8,160 bases of DNA from Rhodospirillaceae bacterium. GTDB lineage: Bacteria > Pseudomonadota > Alphaproteobacteria > Rhodospirillales > Rhodospirillaceae. How positions within the stretch are numbered: the stretch's first letter is position 1; every line of letters begins with the position of its first letter. The stretch lies in contig NZGX01000010.1 in the NCBI GenBank assembly GCA_002691085.1, positions 1-8,160 of the forward strand, given 5' to 3'. Shown piece by piece: positions 1-6,108 of this stretch. The position numbers were made by a program, and so were the translations under genes. The notes under the pieces were generated by a model that was not told where the DNA came from, did not search any database, and saw only the letters and a program-made list of their open reading frames with translations.

Positions 1-1819
1 AAATATATTTTGAGAATTTTATCGATAATTCTCTTAATTGAGCATTAGTATCATTACCTTTTCTCCTAATTTGTATCATTTTAGGATACCAAGGTGTTCT
101 TTCCCCCTTGTTTAGCCAGTACCAGCCACAGGAAATTCCATTTGATGGTAAATGCCATATTCTTTTCCCCAGGGCACCTGCAATTTGTGCAGTTGTTGTG
201 CTGGTTGAAATAAGAAAATCACAAGAAGCAATTTGTGAAATTGGGCCATCTAGATCTTTAGAATATTGTATTTCTTTATCAATATGTATCTTAATCCCGA
301 AATAGTTATATACATCTCTTAACTCTTCCTCCTGGGTATTATATTGGGTACTTAATATAACTATTTTCCTTTTCGAATTTTTAATAATCTCAAAGAATGG
401 TTTCCAATTTAACAATTTAATCGTATTTTGTTCGCCATATTGCTTATTTTCACTTCTCCAGGATAGACCAATAATGATGGGGTCTCCATGGTTATTAGAA
501 ACCAAATTCAAGTATTTTTGTTTTAGAGTTTCTACTTTATTATTATCAGGGATTAAATATTGATTATTATTTAAAAATTCTGAATCATTGGTTCTTAGGA
601 ATTTAGATGTATCAAGTATAGGGCAGGATATGTAATTCTGAAAATTTCTTGATGAAAGATCAGGATTGTCTTTACTTAGAATATCTACATTTGGAAATGA
701 TCTTTTAAAAATTGTTAAAAGCCTTTCAGAACATAAAAGAGTTAATTTACTAACATAATTATTAAGATCATTTATAAGGCCTGCTTGAAGTATCTCGTCT
801 CCTAATCCTTGTTCTGTCCACGCTAAAACCTTTTTATTATTTAATATTTCATTGTCCCATAATTTAGAATTAGTCTTGGGTCTATTTTTTTTTATACTTT
901 CTTGGTAATTCCTAAATTCATAATGTTTCCACCCCTTTTTAAAAGATTTTTCAGCAAGCAAGACAAGCCCTAGATTAACATTTGCATTTATATGTTCGGG
1001 GTCTACGCTAATTATTTTTTTAAAATATTTTTTAGCTTCATCATAATTCTCCATTCCTCTAAGGATATAACCAATATTATTTAAGATTGATAAATCATTT
1101 TTGTATTTCTTTATTATCTCTTTATTAATTGATAATGCTTTATTAAGTTTATTATTTCGAAGATATGATTCAGCTCTAAGTATTTCAATTTTTTTGTTAT
1201 TTTTATATTTATTAGATAATTTATCTAATAATGTAATAGCTTTGGTATATTTTTTTTTATATAAATGTATTTTTGCTATTCCTAGGGTTGCATCAATAGA
1301 ATCAGGATTAATCTTCAATACTTTTTTAAATTTAGACCCTGCGTTGAGATATTCTTCTAATTCAGTTAGAAGTAAGCCTTGATTTATAATTATATCTTCC
1401 GAAAAGACTTTTTCTATTCTTTCAGCTTCTTCATAAGCTTTAATAGCTTCTTGAATCCTCCCCATACCTTTAAGACATTCTGCATAAATTGTATAGGCTG
1501 AAGAGTTTTTTGGGAATAGATTTATTGCCCTCTTAGAAAATGATAAGGCTTCTGTTTTTTTCCCCATTTTAGTTGAGATTAAAGCTAGGTTATAAAAGTA
1601 ATCATCTCTTGGGGGATTATTTTCAGAGACTTTCTTAACAAGCTTATATGCTTCATTAAGCTTACCAAGTTCAAATTTGACTAAACCTAAAAGATAATTA
1701 ACTTCCGTATTTTTTTTATCGACATGAAGTATATCTTGATAAATAGCCTCTGCTTCTATTAACTGTCCATTTGAATGGAGATCATATGCTTTTTTTATTT
1801 TATCCTTAAGGTTATCCAT
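1..1819 (-). CDS. TPR-repeat protein with C-terminal glycosyltransferase domain (3' end cut by window edge)
   Basis: An open frame runs from ATG 1819-1817 to the left edge without a stop: 606 complete codons are visible and the C-terminus is missing. Residues about 7-300 form eight or nine tandem TPR units of 34 residues, for example 39-72, 73-106, 107-140 and 242-275, with the usual G/A/Y spacing and N-P or D-P turns. Residues about 310-606 resemble the GT-B-type domain common in bacterial TPR glycosyltransferases (GT9/GT41-like). The cues are W334-T-E-Q-G-L-G-D341-E, a beta strand ending in G-L-S-W454-R-S, the S538-T-S-T-T-T-A-Q-I-A-G-A-L-G-K552 motif, and the W568 and T575-P-W-Y-P579 segments. 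There is no signal peptide or membrane helix, so it is probably cytoplasmic. Such enzymes transfer a sugar from a nucleotide donor, but donor and acceptor are unknown here. An ATG at 1827 is out of frame and stops quickly. It follows the small membrane gene by 47 bases and may be the operon tail. Confidence 0.85.
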   Translation of the reverse strand, partial: MDNLKDKIKKAYDLHSNGQLIEAEAIYQDILHVDKKNTEVNYLLGLVKFELGKLNEAYKLVKKVSENNPPRDDYFYNLALISTKMGKKTEALSFSKRAINLFPKNSSAYTIYAECLKGMGRIQEAIKAYEEAERIEKVFSEDIIINQGLLLTELEEYLNAGSKFKKVLKINPDSIDATLGIAKIHLYKKKYTKAITLLDKLSNKYKNNKKIEILRAESYLRNNKLNKALSINKEIIKKYKNDLSILNNIGYILRGMENYDEAKKYFKKIISVDPEHINANVNLGLVLLAEKSFKKGWKHYEFRNYQESIKKNRPKTNSKLWDNEILNNKKVLAWTEQGLGDEILQAGLINDLNNYVSKLTLLCSERLLTIFKRSFPNVDILSKDNPDLSSRNFQNYISCPILDTSKFLRTNDSEFLNNNQYLIPDNNKVETLKQKYLNLVSNNHGDPIIIGLSWRSENKQYGEQNTIKLLNWKPFFEIIKNSKRKIVILSTQYNTQEEELRDVYNYFGIKIHIDKEIQYSKDLDGPISQIASCDFLISTSTTTAQIAGALGKRIWHLPSNGISCGWYWLNKGERTPWYPKMIQIRRKGNDTNAQLRELSIKFSKYI

Positions 1820-1866
1820 AGACCCATATTCTTATTATTCATAAACTGTTTTATTTTAACTTCTGA

Positions 1867-2094
1867 TTACATCCCTCTTTTACGTCTTGGCTTAACTTGA
1901 TTTCCTGTTACCAGTGTTACAACATGAGCAAGTGTCGCGATGAAGATTAATGCAAAAAATATTATTAACAGTCCATAATTCAACATTCTTGGTTTTGCTG
2001 GGTCAGGAGGCTGTTTAGCCTTATGATAGAAATATAATATGATACCTATTTCTATGAAAAGAAAAATTAATGTAATGATTAGTTCTATTTGCAT
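1867..2094 (-). CDS. small two-helix membrane protein of unknown function
   Basis: A 75-residue protein starting at ATG 2094. I do not recognise a named family. It has two strongly hydrophobic helices, at about residues 3-23 and 40-63. They are joined by a short proline- and lysine-rich loop (H24-K-A-K-Q-P-P-D-P-A-K-P-R36). The protein ends in a basic tail K68-P-R-R-K-R-G-M75. Both the loop and the tail are positively charged, so topology cannot be decided from the positive-inside rule alone. It begins eight bases after the stop of the Sel1 gene and has no clear Shine-Dalgarno sequence, so translation may be coupled to that gene. The composition and packed position argue that it is a real gene rather than a chance frame. 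A role as an inner-membrane accessory of the secretion system is possible but rests on position alone. Confidence 0.75.
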   Translation of the reverse strand: MQIELIITLIFLFIEIGIILYFYHKAKQPPDPAKPRMLNYGLLIIFFALIFIATLAHVVTLVTGNQVKPRRKRGM

Positions 2095-2102
2095 TTTATT
2101 TT

Positions 2103-2888
2103 TTAGCCAAGTATTGGTTTAATTTTAAAATTATCAGTTAAAAAAGGATCTTTTATACCTTTTGGACAAGGAACAAAACTTTCCTTGCTAATATCAAGAA
2201 TTTTTTCTGGAGGTTTCCCATCATCACCATCTTTCCAGTCTGTAAGACCTAGATCAATTAATCTTCTAAGATTATACCTTGCAAGCATATTGTCAGTGTA
2301 ACTGTCTGCTATTCTATACCATTTAGCTGCTTTATCAAAATTCCTAACGAGTCCTCCTCTACATTGCTCATATGCTTCACCAAGACTTAACTGTGCATTA
2401 GTATGCCCCTGCCGAGAAGCCTTCATAAACCATTTTATAGCTTCTTCCCAGTTAGGAGTTTTAACTCCGCGGCCTCTCGATAACATATGTGCATACCAAT
2501 ATTGACCTTTATCATAACCATTTAAAGCAGATTTTTTAAACCACTTAATAGCAATTTGATCATTCTGCTTTGTACCCATTCCAGAGGTATAAGATGCACC
2601 AAGAAGATATTGTGCTCTAGGATCATTTTCATTAGCGAGGCTTTGGAAAAGTAAAAAGGCTTTATTTGGATTTCTTTCTATTCTATCTCCATTAGCCATT
2701 CGCATCCCAAGAATCAGTGAAGCTTCAGTATTTCCGTTAAGTGCCTGATTCTGAACAATTTTAGTATCAATGCTTCTTAATTCATCAGCATTAGGGTACC
2801 AAAATTTACGCGTCATTTCAGGGTCCTTCACTGCTGCACAATTTGCAACTAGTAAAACAGTTATTATCAAAAACATATTCCTTAACAT
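2103..2888 (-). CDS. Sel1-repeat (SLR) putative lipoprotein
   Basis: A 261-residue protein. Residues 1-16 form a short signal peptide (MLRN followed by a hydrophobic stretch) ending at V14-A-N-C17, a plausible lipobox. Asn just before the Cys is unusual, so plain secretion or inefficient lipidation cannot be excluded. Four Sel1-like repeats follow at about residues 54-88, 89-124, 125-161 and 162-196. They show the characteristic A-x-x-x-L-G, G-x-G-x-x-x-(N/D) and A-x-x-W-(F/Y)-x-x-A pattern, for example A92-Q-Y-L-L-G97 and A113-I-K-W-F-K-K-S-A121. The C-terminal 65 residues are not repetitive and contain C241. Sel1 repeats are alpha-solenoids that mediate protein-protein contacts, so a periplasmic or membrane-anchored scaffold is likely. 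The gene lies 33 bases after gspD and has its own good ribosome binding site, which suggests co-expression with the secretin. A link to secretion is inferred from position only. Confidence 0.88.
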   Translation of the reverse strand: MLRNMFLIITVLLVANCAAVKDPEMTRKFWYPNADELRSIDTKIVQNQALNGNTEASLILGMRMANGDRIERNPNKAFLLFQSLANENDPRAQYLLGASYTSGMGTKQNDQIAIKWFKKSALNGYDKGQYWYAHMLSRGRGVKTPNWEEAIKWFMKASRQGHTNAQLSLGEAYEQCRGGLVRNFDKAAKWYRIADSYTDNMLARYNLRRLIDLGLTDWKDGDDGKPPEKILDISKESFVPCPKGIKDPFLTDNFKIKPILG

Positions 2889-2896
2889 TTATTTTT

Positions 2897-2900
2897 CTCC
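2897..2900 (-). promoter_or_regulatory. ribosome binding site of the Sel1 gene
   Basis: GGAG on the minus strand, eight bases before ATG 2888, inside the 33-base gap after the gspD stop. It fixes the start of the Sel1 gene and shows independent initiation rather than simple coupling to gspD. Confidence 0.7.
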
Positions 2901-2921
2901 AACTATTTTCTGTGAAAAAAT

Positions 2922-4964
2922 TTATTCTATTTTTTCGAAGGATTCTGATAAATTATTTAACTTTGAACGAAAAGCATCACGTATTTCTCTGGCAGTACTT
3001 TGGCTATCGATAATATAAGGTGTTAGTAATACTATCAATTCAGTCTTCTGGAGAGCTCTTGACTGCGTTTTAAAGGCATTTCCTATCAACGGAACATCCT
3101 TAAGGAATGGTATGCCAACATCACCTTCACTAAAGTTCTCTGAAATTAGTCCTGCTAGTAGTATAGTTTCTCCATCATCTACAGATAATGTTGTTTCTAT
3201 TCCTCGTGTTAAGATAATGGGGCTTTGTATATTAGATGTATCATTGTTTTGAGCATCACTTACTTCCTGACTTACTGTTAACTCAACTCTTCTACTTGAA
3301 TTAACAATCGGTTGAATATTTAAAACTATTCCAGTTGATCTATATTGAACTTGCTGAAGAATATTACTTGTACCAAATGTTGACCCGTCAGGTGCAGTTT
3401 GTTGTGTGGTAATTATTGGGACTTGAGTTCCAACTTGCATTGTTGCAGATTTTCCACTAGCTGCTACTAATCGTGGGCTTGAGAGAATAGAAACTTTACT
3501 TTTATCAGCAGCTGCATTCAGCGCTGCAGTAAAATCACCTCTATCCTGTATAAGATTTGCTAGTATACCCCCATCAGAACTTACAGAAATTTGATTCTCT
3601 ATTGGCATATCAGTTTCTGAAAAATTTAATAATACACCAAGAGATTCTCCCTTATCCAATGTCACTTCTGCAACTGTTGCTTCGATTAGGACTTCATAAG
3701 GAGCTCGGTCCATTTGTTCTGCAAGTGAACGAAATTGCGCATATTCCTCGGCTGTTCCTTGAAAAATTATTGCATTTCTCCCAGTATCAACTATTACTTT
3801 ACTAGTCTGGATATTGTCATTTGCATTTTCTCCTTGATTTTGTGCGCTATTTTCCCCTAAAAGCTGACCTATTATTGATGCTATATCTTCGGCATTAGTA
3901 TTTTCGATTGGATGATAGTATACTCCCGTCGCATTTATGGTTTGTCCAGGCCTATCTAATTCTGAAGCCCACTCCATAACATGTTGTAGGTTTTCTTCTT
4001 TAGAGGCAAATACAATAATCTGGTTTAGTGCCTGAACTGGTATGAGTTTTATAGGTGCATCACTTTCACTATTTGATTCAACGGCATAACCCTCTGCTTT
4101 AAGGACAGTAATTAATTGTTGAGTAAGTTTATCTGCAGTCCAAAACGCGGGTGATATTTTTAGACTTCTGTTTCCTGCAAAGTTTGGTTGATCAAGTATC
4201 TCAATAACTTCGCTAGCTGCGGCAATATCTTCGGCTGTTCCTAAGAGCATAAGAGCGTTTGTATAAGGTACTCCATTAATTCTTAATCTTCCTTTTAATG
4301 CTTGCTCAAGCCATACCTGCATTGACTTCACACGGACGTTATCGATTTTAACATAAAGAAATACGGGTCTCATATCACCTGGAACACTACTGAATGCTCT
4401 TGATCTTACTATCCTAGGTATTTCACTTTGAGCTTGAGTATTCTGGATAACCCTATAAACATTGTTCTGATAAACTACACTAACTCCATAGTTTGTTAGA
4501 ACTTGAGTAACTAATTGGTAAAAATCATCTGGTTTTAATGCATCAGATGTTCTTAGAGTTACTAATTGTTCCTTTTGAAGGACCTGACTATCTATTTCAA
4601 AGGTGACTTCAAGTAATTCTCCAAAAACTGTATTAATAAATGCTGGAAGCCTAACTCCCTCAAAATTTATACTAATACTTTCACCGCTTAATGGGGGAGC
4701 TTTTGAACTTGTAATAGGGTCTCCTAGGCTTCTGCCACTTGGTGTTCTAGGCCCAGGCTCAGATAAAATTTCATTTCTTCCTGCATTTACTCCTAACATC
4801 TCACGTTCCTTTTCTTCATCAATTAATTTCTTAATTAATAAAGGTTCTGTAATAGGTGTTCTTGGCATACCCGAACAACTTATTAGAGGTAATGTTAATA
4901 AGAGTATTATGAAGTAATTTTTGAATTTCTTTATCTGGGATAGTAACATTATATTTCCCATCAC
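2922..4964 (-). CDS. gspD: type II secretion system outer-membrane secretin GspD, lipoprotein form
   Basis: The outer-membrane channel of the T2SS, a multimeric ring through which folded exoproteins leave the periplasm. The 680 residues show a complete secretin: signal peptide with lipobox L27-I-S-C30 followed by Ser (compatible with outer-membrane sorting), a linker, N0 about 95-175, N1 about 198-262, N2 about 267-338, N3 about 345-422 and the secretin barrel about 423-655. The secretin signature is clear at V624-P-L-I-G-N-A-F and T641-E-L-I-V-L-L-T-P-Y. Only about 25 residues follow the barrel, so the pilotin-binding S domain is minimal. Together with the lipid anchor this suggests a self-piloting secretin. 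The start given is GTG 4964, a four-base overlap with the gspC stop. ATG 4961 is one codon downstream in the same frame and equally possible. The N3 insert at about 372-387 is rich in Asn, Gln and Glu, as is usual for this variable loop. Family assignment is certain. Confidence 0.97.
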   Translation of the reverse strand: MMGNIMLLSQIKKFKNYFIILLLTLPLISCSGMPRTPITEPLLIKKLIDEEKEREMLGVNAGRNEILSEPGPRTPSGRSLGDPITSSKAPPLSGESISINFEGVRLPAFINTVFGELLEVTFEIDSQVLQKEQLVTLRTSDALKPDDFYQLVTQVLTNYGVSVVYQNNVYRVIQNTQAQSEIPRIVRSRAFSSVPGDMRPVFLYVKIDNVRVKSMQVWLEQALKGRLRINGVPYTNALMLLGTAEDIAAASEVIEILDQPNFAGNRSLKISPAFWTADKLTQQLITVLKAEGYAVESNSESDAPIKLIPVQALNQIIVFASKEENLQHVMEWASELDRPGQTINATGVYYHPIENTNAEDIASIIGQLLGENSAQNQGENANDNIQTSKVIVDTGRNAIIFQGTAEEYAQFRSLAEQMDRAPYEVLIEATVAEVTLDKGESLGVLLNFSETDMPIENQISVSSDGGILANLIQDRGDFTAALNAAADKSKVSILSSPRLVAASGKSATMQVGTQVPIITTQQTAPDGSTFGTSNILQQVQYRSTGIVLNIQPIVNSSRRVELTVSQEVSDAQNNDTSNIQSPIILTRGIETTLSVDDGETILLAGLISENFSEGDVGIPFLKDVPLIGNAFKTQSRALQKTELIVLLTPYIIDSQSTAREIRDAFRSKLNNLSESFEKIE

Positions 4965-5473
4965 TTATTTTCCTTATATAATTTTTTATTAAAAAGAGAG
5001 AGGGTGCGAACTTCATCTTTATTTTTTACTGAGATACTATTTTTTGAAATTTCTAATAATATTTCACCATTTGGGAAAAGATCTCCCACTGAGATAGGTA
5101 TGATTTTATCATTTGAGAGATCATTGATTAATGCAAATTTTTCTTGGCCATCTTCAATTATTCCAATGATTTGCCATTTCCCATTAATTATTTTATTTTT
5201 ATCATTCTCTTGAATAGCTTCAATGACTTCAGGTTTACCTCCAAATAGGGGTAAAGCGAGAATCGTATTGATTTCAGAAACTAGTTTTATTTCAGGAGTA
5301 ATAGGTAGGGACCAATCTTGATTATCCATTTCACTAAAGAGTGAGGAATTTGTGCCAAAAAAAGAAATAAATATAGCTAAAAAGATTGAAAAGCTAAGAA
5401 TGCAGATATTGATCCTATATTTATTTATCTGTCTAATAGTAGTTAAATAATATTCCTGAGGTAATATGTTCAT
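4961..5473 (-). CDS. gspC: type II secretion GspC-like inner-membrane protein (XpsN position), without PDZ domain
   Basis: Links the inner-membrane platform to the secretin by binding the GspD N0 domain in the periplasm. The 170 residues contain a short cytoplasmic start, one membrane helix at about 21-40, a linker, the L74-P-L-F-G78 motif typical of GspC just before the homology region, and the HR domain at about 99-162. The HR domain shows W100-Q-I-I-G-I-I-E-D-G, V129-G-D-L-F and the closing V155-R-T-L-S-L. The protein ends directly after HR, so the PDZ or coiled-coil module of many GspC proteins is absent. It lies between gspM and gspD, as the GspC equivalent xpsN does in Xanthomonas, and should not be confused with the unrelated classical GspN. 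ATG 5473 overlaps the gspM stop (ATGA), and its own stop overlaps the gspD start, so translation is probably coupled. Assignment rests on the HR pattern plus position. Confidence 0.85.
   Translation of the reverse strand: MNILPQEYYLTTIRQINKYRINICILSFSIFLAIFISFFGTNSSLFSEMDNQDWSLPITPEIKLVSEINTILALPLFGGKPEVIEAIQENDKNKIINGKWQIIGIIEDGQEKFALINDLSNDKIIPISVGDLFPNGEILLEISKNSISVKNKDEVRTLSLFNKKLYKENK
4971..4975 (-). promoter_or_regulatory. ribosome binding site of gspD
   Basis: AAGGA on the minus strand inside the end of the gspC-like gene, six bases before GTG 4964 and nine before ATG 4961. It supports initiation at this pair of codons but does not separate them. Confidence 0.6.
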
Positions 5474-6108
5474 AAAAAACCACCTTTTGGTGAATAAAAT
5501 GTAGAAAGCTCCATTTCTATCCTGTCATTTCTACCTGCTCTAATTATTAATTTCTCAACAACAACCCAAGAATTATTTTGTGATACAATGTTAAGAAATT
5601 TAATTAAACCGCTTTCTTTTAACGGTGTGATGACTTTTGCTCTAATATGTTGAATTCCTCTGACTCTTTCTTCTTCAGAGAGCATTAGGTCATTATTAAT
5701 AGGGGCCCTCGTTAACTGTACTCGTCTTACGTCTACCCCATTATTTTTTAAGTTTCTTCTTATCCAAGCCTCAAAATCTGCCTCTGCAAGACCGGGAGTT
5801 TCTCCCGCCCATAAATTTCCTTTTAGTTGATTTAGAACTTTTTGTGACTGTTCTTCTCTCTCTGACCAGTTTTGTTTTCCTATTTGAGACTTTAGTTGGG
5901 AACTTTCAAAAAGTATTTTTTGAAGATCATTCATTGCCTTATTTGTAGTATTAAATAGTGATGATAATATAAGAAAATAAATTATTATAATACCACTGAG
6001 TGATATTAACTGCAGTCTTTGGTTATTCTTTATTTCTTCGATAAATTCAGTTTTTTTAGAGTTATACAATATTCTTATTTCTGAAATAGGATCCGTCAAA
6101 AAATTCAT
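5470..6108 (-). CDS. gspM: type II secretion inner-membrane platform protein GspM
   Basis: Bitopic inner-membrane protein that pairs with GspL and supports the assembly platform around the GspE ATPase and GspF. The 212 residues begin with a cytoplasmic segment of about 32, followed by one membrane helix (about 33-52) and a probable coiled coil at about 55-97. A conserved-looking block follows, L99-W-A-G-E-T-P-G-L-A-E-A-D-F112. A compact C-terminal periplasmic domain at about 113-205 alternates strands and helices, consistent with the ferredoxin-like fold of GspM. The W-x-G-x-T-P-G-L-A block is what I associate with Xps-type GspM proteins (from memory, not searched). ATG 6108 overlaps the gspL stop (ATGA) and is preceded by a good ribosome binding site. 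The protein is slightly longer than the roughly 160-180 residues of many GspM proteins. Sequence similarity within this family is weak, so position supplies part of the support. Confidence 0.88.
   Translation of the reverse strand: MNFLTDPISEIRILYNSKKTEFIEEIKNNQRLQLISLSGIIIIYFLILSSLFNTTNKAMNDLQKILFESSQLKSQIGKQNWSEREEQSQKVLNQLKGNLWAGETPGLAEADFEAWIRRNLKNNGVDVRRVQLTRAPINNDLMLSEEERVRGIQHIRAKVITPLKESGLIKFLNIVSQNNSWVVVEKLIIRAGRNDRIEMELSTFYSPKGGFL
5480..5484 (-). promoter_or_regulatory. ribosome binding site of the gspC-like gene
   Basis: GGTGG on the minus strand, six bases before ATG 5473 and inside the last codons of gspM. It supports this start together with the ATGA overlap. Confidence 0.55.

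Noticed and set aside
108..305. Plus-strand open frame of 65 codons
   Set aside because: Antisense to the glycosyltransferase domain, whose motifs are clear on the minus strand.
886..893. Run of T resembling a terminator tail, like several other T runs within 850-1260
   Set aside because: These runs are Lys codons of the minus-strand TPR-glycosyltransferase gene and have no GC-rich hairpin next to them.
1101..1382. Plus-strand open frame with hydrophobic translation, resembling a membrane protein
   Set aside because: It is antisense to the TPR repeats. Complementing Lys- and Asn-rich codons yields Phe, Leu and Ile, which explains the hydrophobicity.
1820..1866. Possible promoter between the small membrane gene and the TPR-glycosyltransferase gene
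   Set aside because: The 47 bases are AT-rich and contain TATGAAT-like stretches, but no convincing -35 box at proper spacing. In DNA of this composition such matches are expected by chance.
4603..4917. Plus-strand open frame of 104 codons
   Set aside because: Antisense to the gspD N-terminus and N0 domain, with no family features.
4831..5016. Minus-strand open frame of 61 codons across the gspC/gspD junction
   Set aside because: It overlaps the lipoprotein signal of gspD and the end of gspC in a third frame. Both of those are well supported.
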